Part shown: positions 1 through 7,478 of the stretch, piece by piece
Layout: each line of letters opens with the position of its first letter
Numbering within the stretch: the first letter of the stretch is position 1
Origin: an uncultured Candidatus Melainabacteria bacterium
GTDB lineage: Bacteria; Cyanobacteriota; Vampirovibrionia; Gastranaerophilales; Gastranaerophilaceae
Assembly: GCA_937895785.1 (NCBI GenBank)
Contig: CALBKW010000141.1
Location: 1 to 22,584, forward strand
Length of the DNA: 22,584 bases
Direction of reading: 5' to 3'
Made by a program: the position numbers and the translations under genes
Notes under the pieces: model-generated
Databases searched by the model: none
Told to the model about the DNA's origin: nothing
The model's input: the letters and a program-made list of their open reading frames with translations, nothing else

Positions 1-455
1 TCACGTTTAAACAAGAAAAATTCAACTTCTGGTCCAATATTCATTGTATATCCAAGTTTTTTAGCTTCTGCCATCATTCTTTTTAAGTTACAACGAGGGC
101 AACCTTCAAATGGTGTTCCGTCAGCATTGTGAATATCGCAAATTAATCTTGCTGTATTTACGCCATCAAATTCTCTCCAAGGTAAAATTTTGAAAGTGTT
201 TTTATCAGGGAAGAATAACATATCTGAAGTTTCAATACTTCTAAAACCTTTGATAGATGAACCATCTAACATCATTTCATTTTCTAAAGCTTTATCAATG
301 TGTTCAGAAGGAATTGTTAAACTTTTAACTTGACCATTAATATCAACAAATTGAAGTTCAATGAATTTAACATTTTCTTCCTTAATAATTTTCTTAATAT
401 CAGCTTCAGTGATATCTTTTCCGTCTTGCGGAACATGTTTAAATTCTGTTGTCAT
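1..455 (-). CDS. glnA: Glutamine synthetase type I, N-terminal part (runs off the window)
   Basis: The ATG at 455 opens a frame that stays open for 151 codons to the window edge. The visible part is the GSI beta-grasp domain and the start of the catalytic domain: FVDINGQVK, the MLDGSSIKGF motif and a terminal GPEVEFFLF motif, whose glutamates bind metal in the family. The enzyme makes glutamine from glutamate, ammonia and ATP in the cytosol and is the main entry point for ammonium. A GGAG sequence lies about 12 nt before the ATG, with a weaker GGA closer in. The gene is divergent from the HD-GYP gene, and the shared 266-bp gap may hold its regulation. I saw no NtcA-type GTA-N8-TAC site there. 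Subtype (I-alpha or I-beta) cannot be judged because the C-terminus is missing. Confidence 0.96.
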   Translation of the reverse strand, partial: MTTEFKHVPQDGKDITEADIKKIIKEENVKFIELQFVDINGQVKSLTIPSEHIDKALENEMMLDGSSIKGFRSIETSDMLFFPDKNTFKILPWREFDGVNTARLICDIHNADGTPFEGCPRCNLKRMMAEAKKLGYTMNIGPEVEFFLFKR

Positions 456-532
456 AAATTCCAAATCTCCATAAATCTATTTGACAAGAAAAGTTTACCA
501 TAAATTTAAAGTGTCTTTATATAAACTTAATA

Positions 533-558
533 TATGAGAAAAATTTAAAAATCTCATA
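533..558. repeat. Inverted repeat in the glnA upstream region
   Basis: TATGAGA (533-539) and TCTCATA (552-558) form a perfect 7-bp inverted repeat around an A/T-only centre of 12 bases, 78 bp upstream of the glnA start. It could be an operator for glnA or simply AT-rich dyad symmetry. No function is proven. Confidence 0.4.
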
Positions 559-643
559 CTTTAAAACGATTTATTTTTCATGAACCACTGCTAATATAAC
601 ACTATACTCCTTAGAGACGACGATACACATATCCCTAATCAAT

Positions 644-674
644 AGCTATGCACGCAAGTACATGGCTTTTTTTT
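644..674 (+). terminator. Rho-independent terminator-like hairpin without an upstream gene
   Basis: AGCTATG (644-650) pairs with CATGGCT (661-667), with one G-U pair, around a 10-nt loop. It is followed at once by eight T (667-674). Nothing encoded on the plus strand ends before it: the upstream neighbour is glnA on the other strand. It therefore ends either a short non-coding transcript or marks the end of a leader. Weak -10-like boxes, TATAAC (595-600) and TATACT (603-608), would give an RNA of about 60 nt. Confidence 0.5.
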
Positions 675-685
675 ATGTCTAAGTA

Positions 686-714
686 TTCACTTTTTTTGAA
701 ATTTGTGCAATAAT
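686..714 (+). promoter_or_regulatory. Promoter of the HD-GYP gene, predicted leaderless
   Basis: TTCACT (686-691, 4/6 match to TTGACA), a 17-bp spacer, then an extended -10 TGC-AATAAT (706-714; hexamer 5/6 match to TATAAT). The expected start of transcription falls at about 721-722, on the ATG at 722. The upstream ATG at 713 lies inside the -10 box, so it is probably not the start codon. Confidence 0.5.
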
Positions 715-721
715 GAAAAGC

Positions 722-1840
722 ATGAAGACAATTACAACAGAAGAATTAGTTAACTATAAAATATTACCGTTTAACTTATATTCAGAGTTTGGAGAAAAGC
801 TTTTTGTATCAGGCGAAATCCTTACTCCTGGTAAGTTGCTTCAATTAAAGCACTTGAACGTTATCTACAGAGATGACGAAGAGCAATTAGATATTCTTCC
901 TGAAGAGGAAATTCCTGAACCGATTGTTATTCCTCATGAAGAACGCGAAGAATATACAAAAGAAGATTTAAACAAAATATTTGATGATTTTTCAGAGCAA
1001 TCAAAAACAAAAGATCGCGTCATTGAAAAATTTGACATGAATCCAAATCAAGTGTTAAAAAGTAACACCATTGTTGACGAAACAAGTATTTTAAACTACA
1101 AAGGTCCAATTAACAAAAAAGCAAAAATTGACCCTCAAAACCAAATTAAATTAAAAGCATTTTACCACGAAACAATTACAGGCTTGTATTCTCGCCCAAT
1201 GCCTGAAACTGCAAACCTATTCTTTAACATTCGCGATAAATTGTTACAAGATATTATTTTCAGACAAGAAAAACTTGTATTTTCATCTCAAGTAAAACTT
1301 ATTGGAGAATATGACAAATGTCATGCTCTTAACGTTGCTATTTTGTCTGGTTTAATTGCTAAAAAACTTGAAATGAAAGAAACTATGGTTTCTGATATTG
1401 TTTTAGCCGCATTATTACACGATATTGGCAAAACAAAACTAGACCCAAGACTTGTTAACAAACAAACTCTTTCAAACCAAGAGCAAAAAGCATTACAAGA
1501 ACATACAAGAATTGGCTATAAGATTTTAAAAATTGACATGAGAATGCCTGAAAACATCGCATTAGTAGCATTAGAACATCATGAAAAAAATGACGGTTCT
1601 GGTTATCCAATGGGTAAATCAGGAGATTTAATTGCAAAGGAAAGCCAAGTAATTAGTATTTGCAACGCTTTCGATAATTTATCATTTAACCGGACACCTC
1701 ATCTTGTGAAAAATAGTAAAGATGCAGTTAGAGCTTTACTAGAAATGGGAACAAAGAGTTTCATGCCAGAAGCATTGTATACATTCATTCACATGTTCAG
1801 CTACAATGATACAATGAATTTTGAAGACATGATTTTGTAA
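722..1840 (+). CDS. HD-GYP-domain protein, probable c-di-GMP phosphodiesterase or receptor
   Basis: 372 residues from the ATG at 722 (a second in-frame ATG at 713 is judged to lie in the promoter). The first 140 or so residues are acidic and unrecognised. The C-terminal half has the HD-GYP signature: H201, HDIGKTKLD (H233, D234, K237), H261, then HHEKNDGSGYP (H286, H287; GSGYP at 292-296). HD-GYP proteins hydrolyse cyclic di-GMP using two or three metal ions in the cytosol. One oddity is that the segment aligned to the usual ADvFDAL reads CNAFDNL, so the conserved metal-binding Asp is Asn315 here. Activity may therefore be altered or lost. There is no transmembrane or receiver domain. The gene has no Shine-Dalgarno and ends 77 bp before lptB, which has its own promoter. 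Confidence 0.85.
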   Translation: MKTITTEELVNYKILPFNLYSEFGEKLFVSGEILTPGKLLQLKHLNVIYRDDEEQLDILPEEEIPEPIVIPHEEREEYTKEDLNKIFDDFSEQSKTKDRVIEKFDMNPNQVLKSNTIVDETSILNYKGPINKKAKIDPQNQIKLKAFYHETITGLYSRPMPETANLFFNIRDKLLQDIIFRQEKLVFSSQVKLIGEYDKCHALNVAILSGLIAKKLEMKETMVSDIVLAALLHDIGKTKLDPRLVNKQTLSNQEQKALQEHTRIGYKILKIDMRMPENIALVALEHHEKNDGSGYPMGKSGDLIAKESQVISICNAFDNLSFNRTPHLVKNSKDAVRALLEMGTKSFMPEALYTFIHMFSYNDTMNFEDMIL

Positions 1841-1863
1841 TACTTAAATTACTTTAACATTTA

Positions 1864-1892
1864 TTGTTTAAAAGCCATGTTTTTCGTACAAT
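1864..1892 (+). promoter_or_regulatory. Candidate promoter of the lptB operon
   Basis: TTGTTT (1864-1869), a 17-bp spacer, then TACAAT (1887-1892, 5/6 to consensus). This would leave a leader of about 20 nt carrying the GAGGA ribosome-binding site before the ATG at 1918. The -35 match is only 3/6. Confidence 0.4.
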
Positions 1893-1917
1893 TATTCTAT
1901 ATTGATGAGGATATTGT

Positions 1918-2643
1918 ATGAGAATTGAAGCAAAAAATTTAGTAAAAATATATGGCGATAGAAGCGTTGTTAATGATGTTTCTTTTGATGTAAATAAGGG
2001 TGAAGTTGTTTGTTTGCTAGGTCCTAACGGTGCTGGTAAAACTACAACTTTCTATATGGTAGTAGGACTTGTAAAACCAAATAAAGGTCAAGTTCTATTA
2101 GATGGAAAAGATATTTCTGCTTGGCCGATGAACTTGCGTTCAAAAGCAGGTATTGGTTACCTTCCACAAGAAGCATCTATTTTCAGAAAACTAACTGTTG
2201 ATGATAATATCAAACTTGTTCTTGAAATGAATGATAAGTTAACAGTTAACGAAAAGAAAAGAAAGCTTGAAGAACTTTTAGACGAGTTTGGTGTAACAAG
2301 ATTGCGTAGTGAGTCTGCAATTTCTCTTTCAGGTGGTGAAAGAAGAAGGGTAGAATTAGCTCGCGCGCTTGCGGCAAGTCCAGATTTCATCTTACTTGAT
2401 GAACCATTTACAGGTATTGACCCTATCGCTATTGGTGAAATTAAAGATAACATTAGAAAATTGTCAGAAGATAAAGGTTTAGGGGTACTTATTACTGACC
2501 ACAACCCTAAAGCAACTCTTTCTATTACTGATAGAGCGTACGTAATCTTTGACGGTAAGATTAAAATTCAAGGTAAGAGTACAGATGTTGCAGTTGACCC
2601 TGTTGCTAAAGAATTTTATTTAGGAAAGGACTTCCAATTATAA
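1918..2643 (+). CDS. lptB: LPS export ABC transporter ATP-binding protein LptB
   Basis: 241 residues, the normal LptB length. All ABC ATPase motifs are present: Walker A GPNGAGKTT (35-43), Q-loop YLPQE (Q84), signature LSGGE (137-141), Walker B FILLDEP (D161, E162) and H-loop His195. The family powers extraction of lipopolysaccharide from the inner membrane by the LptB2FG complex and its passage over the LptC-LptA bridge. The ATG is preceded by GAGGA. The stop overlaps the next start by one base (TAATG at 2641-2645), so the permease is translationally coupled, which supports the LPS-export assignment over a branched-chain amino acid transporter. Confidence 0.93.
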   Translation: MRIEAKNLVKIYGDRSVVNDVSFDVNKGEVVCLLGPNGAGKTTTFYMVVGLVKPNKGQVLLDGKDISAWPMNLRSKAGIGYLPQEASIFRKLTVDDNIKLVLEMNDKLTVNEKKRKLEELLDEFGVTRLRSESAISLSGGERRRVELARALAASPDFILLDEPFTGIDPIAIGEIKDNIRKLSEDKGLGVLITDHNPKATLSITDRAYVIFDGKIKIQGKSTDVAVDPVAKEFYLGKDFQL

Positions 2644-3767
2644 TGCTAAAAAAAATTCTTGCATTCAGACCAACTATCTACGACAAATACATATTTAAAC
2701 AAGTTTTATTCGCAACATTGGCAGCAATTCTATTATTCACAATTGTTTGGATTGCTCCTGAGATGTTGTTAAATACAATTAAAGATATCCTTGCTGGTAA
2801 GACAACACTTGTTAAAGGTGTTCTTTATCTTATTATGCAATTACCAATGATTTTTGGTAAAGCATTCCCTGTAGGCTTGTTACTTGGTACATTGTTTACC
2901 TTTGATAAGTTAAGCAAAGATAGTGAATTAACAATATTCAGAGCGATTGGTCTATCGTTTAGTAGAATTATCGCTCCAGTTGTTGTTTTAAGCCTTATCG
3001 TTACAGCGTTGTGTTTTGTTACTGGAGATATCTTAATCCCATATTCACAAAATAAGAACTTAGAAATCGAAGGTTATAACCCTGCAATTGAATACATGTA
3101 CACAAAGAAAGATGAGAAAAACCAACCTTTATTAGCTGTAATCGTTTCTCGCTATCAAGGTGGTAATTTAGACAACGTTATTGTACTAGATTTTTCAAGA
3201 AAAGTTTATGACGATTTGCACGGCTTAACCCACATTTTAGTTGCTCAACACGGCAAAACTCACCCTGATTATTGGGAATTGAACGATGTGACTGAATATA
3301 CTATTTCTAACGATGGCATATTTATTAAAATAGACCAAAAGGATAGATACGATATCTTACAAGGCAAAGATGCCGAAAGTGCGTTTATGTTAATGACTTA
3401 CTCCGTAAAAAAAGAACGTCAAATAACAAATGCAAATCTTTGGAAATATGTGACATTACTTAAACACGAAAATCTAGATGAAGATTATCATTATATGTTA
3501 AACAAATATTATCAAAGATTTTTCCACCCATTTGTATGCGTATTATTGGCAATTATGGGTTGCTTGTTAGGATTTAGCAAACCTCGTGAACAACGTTTAA
3601 TCGGATTTACAATTGCGATTGGTTGTATTTTCTTGTATTACATTACATTGCCATTCTTTGATTTGTTGGCAGAAAAGAATGTACTACCGCCATTGATTAC
3701 AGCCGCAACACCTCCAGTTGCCTTTTTACTCGCAATTATAGCATTCTACAAATCAAAAGACCTATAA
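2643..3767 (+). CDS. LptF/LptG (YjgP/YjgQ) family permease
   Basis: 374 residues with the YjgP/YjgQ layout. An N-terminal membrane block (about residues 18-120, three helices) is followed by a periplasmic beta-rich segment (about 125-285) and three C-terminal helices (about 292-370). The N-terminus IYDKYIFKQ resembles the IxRYixkq start of the family. It forms the membrane channel partner of LptB for lipopolysaccharide export. Enteric bacteria have two such genes (lptF, lptG). Only one is visible here, as in cyanobacteria, so it may form a homodimer, or the second copy may lie elsewhere. I therefore give no F/G symbol. It overlaps lptB by one base and is followed after 9 bp by the glycosidase-domain gene. 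Confidence 0.88.
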   Translation: MLKKILAFRPTIYDKYIFKQVLFATLAAILLFTIVWIAPEMLLNTIKDILAGKTTLVKGVLYLIMQLPMIFGKAFPVGLLLGTLFTFDKLSKDSELTIFRAIGLSFSRIIAPVVVLSLIVTALCFVTGDILIPYSQNKNLEIEGYNPAIEYMYTKKDEKNQPLLAVIVSRYQGGNLDNVIVLDFSRKVYDDLHGLTHILVAQHGKTHPDYWELNDVTEYTISNDGIFIKIDQKDRYDILQGKDAESAFMLMTYSVKKERQITNANLWKYVTLLKHENLDEDYHYMLNKYYQRFFHPFVCVLLAIMGCLLGFSKPREQRLIGFTIAIGCIFLYYITLPFFDLLAEKNVLPPLITAATPPVAFLLAIIAFYKSKDL

Positions 3768-3776
3768 GGATAAAAT

Positions 3777-4568
3777 ATGAAAAAGATAGCAGTATTACTT
3801 TGTTTTTTATTGTTTGGCTCAAGCGTAATGGCTTCACCTGTATCAATAAAGGAAGATAACGGAATTTATCACATAACATTGAGTGGAAACGCAGTGAAAA
3901 AGCGTATTAAATTTATTGCAACAGACTCATTGCAGACAAACAAAGAAGTTCATGATATGACAAAATCTTTGTTAACTATAAATACAGGCTTTTTTGACCC
4001 TAAAAATGGTAAAACAATTTCATACATAATAAACGACGGTCAAATAGTTGCAGACCCTCTAATGAACGACAATTTAATGCTAAATCCGCTTTTAAGACTA
4101 CACATGAAGAAAATTTTGAACCGTTCTGAATTTAGAATTGTTGAATGCAATAAGAAATTAAGATACGAAATCGTACCACACAATACGCCTGTAAACTTTA
4201 TGTGTAGCGTAAAAACATCTGCTCAAGGTGGACCACAATTGTTGCCAGAACTTCGTTTAGAAGAAGAATTTTTTATTCTAAAAAATGAAGAAGGCAATAT
4301 CATTAGACAATCAGCATCAGTGCTTGATAGAGTGCCTAGAACCATTGTTGGCATTAAAGATAACGAAATGCATATTTTGATTATCACCAATAAAAATCCT
4401 AAAAACATCTTTGAAGCAAGAGATTTATGCAAGAGCTACGGCTTTGAAAAGGCTATGGCATTCGACGGCGGAAGCTCAACATCACTTGATTACAAGAAAA
4501 TACACGTAACTTCAATTGAATCAAACGATACTGGAAGAAGCTTGAAATCATTTATGATTGTAAAATAA
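3777..4568 (+). CDS. Secreted phosphodiester glycosidase (NAGPA) domain protein
   Basis: 263 residues with a clear signal peptide (MKKIAVLLCFLLFGSSVMA, likely cut after residue 19). The mature part has the NAGPA/DUF2233 pattern: an early GFFDPKNGKTISYIINDG stretch, a central SAQGGPQL motif and a late FDGGSSTSL motif. The family is named after the enzyme that removes GlcNAc from phosphodiester-linked sugars. Bacterial members are often linked to envelope polysaccharide or exopolysaccharide, and substrates are mostly unknown. AAGGA lies 7 nt before the ATG, and the gap to the permease is only 9 bp, so it is probably in the lptB operon. An envelope-glycan role in the periplasm is an inference from that context. 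Confidence 0.82.
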   Translation: MKKIAVLLCFLLFGSSVMASPVSIKEDNGIYHITLSGNAVKKRIKFIATDSLQTNKEVHDMTKSLLTINTGFFDPKNGKTISYIINDGQIVADPLMNDNLMLNPLLRLHMKKILNRSEFRIVECNKKLRYEIVPHNTPVNFMCSVKTSAQGGPQLLPELRLEEEFFILKNEEGNIIRQSASVLDRVPRTIVGIKDNEMHILIITNKNPKNIFEARDLCKSYGFEKAMAFDGGSSTSLDYKKIHVTSIESNDTGRSLKSFMIVK

Positions 4569-4614
4569 AACAGCAATCTACAAGGTTATTAGAGCAGAAT
4601 ATTAGTTCTAGAAG

Positions 4615-4647
4615 GTTTACGGAGCCTGTCAGCACAGGAATCTAAAC
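4615..4647 (+). ncRNA. Candidate structured RNA segment (unrecognised)
   Basis: GTTTA (4615-4619) pairs with TAAAC (4643-4647), enclosing a perfect CCTGT-CAGC-ACAGG hairpin (4625-4638). The two stems are separated by an asymmetric purine-rich internal loop (CGGAG opposite AATC). GC content is higher than in the surrounding AT-rich gap, as in conserved RNA elements. This is prediction only; strand and boundaries are uncertain. Confidence 0.3.
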
Positions 4648-4685
4648 GGCGTCATTCAATATTTTCAACTATTTTAAGGTTTGTT

Positions 4686-4730
4686 GTCCGTATATTTACG
4701 TACGTAAAAACACGTACGTTTAAAACGGAC
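4686..4730. repeat. Long imperfect palindrome with ACGTACGT arms
   Basis: GTCCGT (4686-4691) is complementary to ACGGAC (4725-4730). Nested inside, two copies of the self-complementary octamer ACGTACGT (4698-4705 and 4712-4719) can pair around a 6-base spacer. The result is a long hairpin with an internal loop. It lies near the middle of the convergent gap and lacks a T-tract. It may be an intergenic repeat or a transcript-end structure. Confidence 0.5.
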
Positions 4731-4821
4731 GAATTTTGCTGTAAAAATTTGATATAATAGAGGAGGCGATAACTGCTGTTTTTAAGCAACACTTAGTTTA
4801 TATTGTTGGAAAGACATTGCG

Positions 4822-4842
4822 ATTCTGAATCAAGTTCAGAAT
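4822..4842. repeat. Short palindromic intergenic repeat
   Basis: ATTCTGAA (4822-4829) and TTCAGAAT (4835-4842) form a perfect 8-bp stem around TCAAG. The flanking GACA completes a pattern I recognise as a dispersed intergenic palindrome type found in many unrelated bacteria. Only one copy is in this window, so its repeat status cannot be confirmed here. Confidence 0.5.
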
Positions 4843-4897
4843 GACATAGCGTTATACATTCAATTTTGATGTTGCCATGATAATAGAAAACTTTTCG

Positions 4898-5641
4898 CTA
4901 TACAAATTCTACATTTACTGCGCAAAGTTCGTCGTTTGTATTTTTGTTTTTTACAACGATTTTTGCAAAGTTGTCATCTACTTGAGCTTCTGAAATTACA
5001 GTATTTCCAAATTTAATTTCTTTCTTAAACACCATATCAAGTGTTTTAATTTTATGAGTGTCTTTAAATTCTTTTGGTAAAGTCTCGAATGCCCAAACGA
5101 TATAGTTTGCGTTGTTCACGTGTTGGTTTACGTCAATATCATCAAATCTAATTTTGAATTCTTCTGTATAATCAACTCTTTCAGGCTCGTGAACCTTTTT
5201 GAAGGACATATCGTCTTCGCGTTTTTCAACCTTTTCAAATTGAGTAAATACAGTTTGCGGAGCTAACATTGAGCGATCATTAACATTTACCAACGACCAA
5301 TAGCTAAGAACTCTGCCAACAAGTTCTTTGTTTTCATTATAAAGTTCAAAATCACGATGGGCAAAAAGTCTATTGTAACCTCTAGCTTCAGTTTTAACGA
5401 ACAAATCTTTTATATCAACGGGATAATTATTAAATTCCATGTGATACTTTAACAAAAACCACGCCAAATTACGCTCTACAACTTCATTATAACCAAAATG
5501 GCATTTATTAGCTGCGTTTGTAGCTACGTCTTGTAAAAAATTAAACAGTGCAGAGGGTTTTAGACTTTTCTTATAGTCCATTTCACTATATCTTACTTGA
5601 TAGTCTTGAGTAAAATAGAATGGTGATTGCTCATTAATCAT
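4898..5641 (-). CDS. Acyl-ACP thioesterase (FatA/FatB family)
   Basis: 247 residues, matching bacterial acyl-ACP thioesterases with two hot-dog domains (about 8-130 and 155-247). The second carries the family active-site stretch: DDIDVNQHVNNANYI, with D170, N172 and H174, and E186 downstream. The enzyme hydrolyses acyl-ACP to free fatty acid and ACP in the cytosol. Free fatty acids could feed export, storage or signalling, and chain-length specificity cannot be read from sequence. AAGGAGA precedes the ATG. A TATAAT (5690-5695, minus strand) sits about 50 nt upstream, so it probably has its own promoter although the endonuclease gene ends 65 bp upstream on the same strand. Confidence 0.9.
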   Translation of the reverse strand: MINEQSPFYFTQDYQVRYSEMDYKKSLKPSALFNFLQDVATNAANKCHFGYNEVVERNLAWFLLKYHMEFNNYPVDIKDLFVKTEARGYNRLFAHRDFELYNENKELVGRVLSYWSLVNVNDRSMLAPQTVFTQFEKVEKREDDMSFKKVHEPERVDYTEEFKIRFDDIDVNQHVNNANYIVWAFETLPKEFKDTHKIKTLDMVFKKEIKFGNTVISEAQVDDNFAKIVVKNKNTNDELCAVNVEFV

Positions 5642-5689
5642 AATTATCTCCTTGTCATCTAGAGTTGAATACTAAATGTTTATTTAATA

Positions 5690-5695
5690 ATTATA
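5690..5695 (-). promoter_or_regulatory. -10 box of the thioesterase gene
   Basis: A perfect TATAAT reading leftwards, 48 nt before the thioesterase ATG and just beyond the stop of the upstream gene. The -35 region falls in the end of that gene (ATGTCA at 17-bp spacing) and is a poor match. Confidence 0.4.
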
Positions 5696-5706
5696 TCACG
5701 AACCAA

Positions 5707-6534
5707 TTATAATGACATATAATAGTCTTTTATTAATTTACAATCGTCTTCAATGTTTGGAGATTCACAAACGACAACGCCTTTTACATCAAATTTCTTC
5801 ATCGCTTTTAATAAGTCTTTGTAATTCATATCAGAGTCATCCAACGGCAAGTGATTTTTTTCACCTTTAGCTGTGTATGCAATACCTGCTAAGTGTGCGT
5901 GAAAGTTATTAATTGCTTCATCACCCAAATTTGTTGCAATATTTTCTAAAATTCCGCAAAATTCGTCATAAGTGTTAAATGCTCCACCACTTCTTGCGTG
6001 AATATGTGAAAAATCAACACAAGGAAGCACCTGTTTAAACTCCTTTGATAATTTAATAATTTCGTCAATATCGCCCCATTGGGTAGCTTTACCTGTTGTT
6101 TCAGGTCTAATCCAAATGTTGTTATTATATTTTTCTAAAATTTCAATAATTTGTGCAGTTCTATCGGCAACTCGTTTGAACACAATATCTTTGTCATTCC
6201 CCAAATAAAATGCTGCGTGATAAGTTATACTATAACCACCAAAAGCATTTGCTACAGTTGCTGTATCAATAATTCTTGTAATGCTTGCATCTATTTTTTC
6301 TTGTTCTCTTGCGTTCAAATTAATAAAAAATGGACCGTGAGCTGTAAATGTGTATTTTTTAGATGCATCTTTAACGGTTTGTCGAGATTTGTCGCTCATT
6401 CTAACACCTTGCACAAATTCTACTTCAATACCGTCTAAATTCATCTCATCTAAAATTTCAAGAGCGTTCTCGTACCCTCTTTTTTTATCTGTTCTTAGTG
6501 GCATACCTGCTGTTAAGAATTTTAATTCGTCCAT
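5707..6534 (-). CDS. Endonuclease IV-like TIM-barrel protein (AP endonuclease 2 family)
   Basis: 275 residues with the metal-site pattern of the endonuclease IV/xylose isomerase-like TIM barrel: H66 (AHGPFF), H106 (TYHAAFY), E145 (RPETTGK), D174 and H177 (CVDFSHIHAR), H212 (FHAH), H228 and E257 (VCESPN). Endonuclease IV cleaves DNA 5' of abasic sites using three zinc ions. The GPFFINLNA stretch and the order of ligands favour deoxyribonuclease IV of the archaeal-like type over a sugar isomerase. The canonical DxH late in the fold is only partly present, so a different TIM-barrel hydrolase or isomerase is possible. It starts on the stop of the formyltransferase gene (TAATG overlap) and is probably co-translated with it. 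Confidence 0.8.
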   Translation of the reverse strand: MDELKFLTAGMPLRTDKKRGYENALEILDEMNLDGIEVEFVQGVRMSDKSRQTVKDASKKYTFTAHGPFFINLNAREQEKIDASITRIIDTATVANAFGGYSITYHAAFYLGNDKDIVFKRVADRTAQIIEILEKYNNNIWIRPETTGKATQWGDIDEIIKLSKEFKQVLPCVDFSHIHARSGGAFNTYDEFCGILENIATNLGDEAINNFHAHLAGIAYTAKGEKNHLPLDDSDMNYKDLLKAMKKFDVKGVVVCESPNIEDDCKLIKDYYMSL

Positions 6535-7478
6535 TATTTGAATACCTCACCAACTTTTGGCGCAAGAATCTTAATAAAATCTTGTGCATTACCTACAAAA
6601 AAGCTACCAAATTGAATTGCGGTTGGGCTTATAAATCCATTACCAGTAGCAATATAAAATTTGTCTTTGTCAATTTTTGCAATTTCACCAGGTCTATACT
6701 TTGAAGAATTACCTTTTACAACTTCAGACATAAAAATTTTAATCATGTTATCTCTAAAAGTTGTAGAAGCAATTAAGAAAGGATTTAAAGCCCTAATAAA
6801 TCTATCAACCTCAATTGCTGATTTTGTATAATCAATAAATAAGTCATTATCTTTTATGCTTTTACCAACAACAAATTCGCCCTCCGGTTGCTTACGTCTT
6901 GGCAAATCACCTTTTTCAAATTGAGCCAATACAGCTACAAGCATTTGCATACCTAAAAAGTTCAATCGATTAAACAAAGTACCCATAGTTTCCAATGGTG
7001 CAATTTGAACAGCTTTTTGAGCAATAATATCGCCAGTATCAAATCCCTCATCCATAAAATGAAGAGTTACGCCTGTTTCTTTTTCACCATTTATAATTAC
7101 TGTAGAATAAGGGTTTCCACCTCTATATTTTGGAAGTAGTGAAGGATGAATATTAATAAAACCTGCCTTTGTCGCTTCTAAAAGTTCTTTCGGAATTTTA
7201 TAATTAAACGATGAAACAACCGCTACATCAGCATTTAAAGATTTTATATAATCAATAAATAATGGAGCTTTCAAATCATCCCACTCTATAAAATTCATAT
7301 TTCTCGACAATGCAAACCTTTTGAATGCATCATAAGTTCCATGAGTTTTTTTAGGACCTAAAACTCCAACAATATTAACGCCAGCTTGAAGTAATCCATC
7401 AAGGCAAACATATGCCATATCTGGAATACCTACAAATAAAACTCTTTTTGTAAATTGTTGTTGATTAGTAGTAAACAT
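6534..7478 (-). CDS. Formyltransferase, Fmt-like or sugar N-formyltransferase-like
   Basis: 314 residues from the ATG at 7478. A longer frame starting with TTG at 7511 would overlap crcB by 47 bp and is less likely. The formyl_trans_N domain has a Rossmann start (RVLFVGIPD) and the catalytic triad N109, H111 and D147 in NIHPSLLPKYRGG and EGFDTGD. A C-terminal OB-like part follows from about 205. Fmt formylates initiator Met-tRNA from 10-formyl-THF. The NIHPSLLPKYRG and TLHFMDEGFDTGDII wording is closer to ArnA-type sugar formyltransferases than to canonical Fmt, which usually reads N-V-H-x-S-L-L-P-R-W-R-G. I leave the substrate open. It overlaps crcB by 14 bp and the next gene by one base. 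Confidence 0.75.
   Translation of the reverse strand: MFTTNQQQFTKRVLFVGIPDMAYVCLDGLLQAGVNIVGVLGPKKTHGTYDAFKRFALSRNMNFIEWDDLKAPLFIDYIKSLNADVAVVSSFNYKIPKELLEATKAGFINIHPSLLPKYRGGNPYSTVIINGEKETGVTLHFMDEGFDTGDIIAQKAVQIAPLETMGTLFNRLNFLGMQMLVAVLAQFEKGDLPRRKQPEGEFVVGKSIKDNDLFIDYTKSAIEVDRFIRALNPFLIASTTFRDNMIKIFMSEVVKGNSSKYRPGEIAKIDKDKFYIATGNGFISPTAIQFGSFFVGNAQDFIKILAPKVGEVFK

Larger units (their letters stand above)
4569..4897. other. Gene-free, hairpin-rich intergenic region between convergent genes
   Basis: No convincing protein gene lies in these 329 bp. They hold a nested hairpin at about 4615-4647, a long dyad at 4686-4730, a consensus-like TATAAT at 4753-4758 followed by AGGAGG (4761-4766) but no nearby ATG, and a short palindrome at 4822-4842. 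Neither flanking gene has an obvious T-tract terminator here. Possible content is an unrecognised structured RNA plus repeat elements. I could not match it to a known RNA family by eye. Confidence 0.55.

Noticed and set aside
713..721. ATG at 713 as start of the HD-GYP gene
   Set aside because: It lies inside the extended -10 box; the ATG at 722 falls at the expected transcription start.
4686..4730. Group II intron domain V remnant
   Set aside because: The hairpin lacks the domain V catalytic triad and bulge arrangement and no reverse transcriptase gene is near.
4753..4800. Small protein gene after the TATAAT and AGGAGG at 4753-4766
   Set aside because: No ATG, GTG or TTG lies at a usable distance downstream of the AGGAGG.
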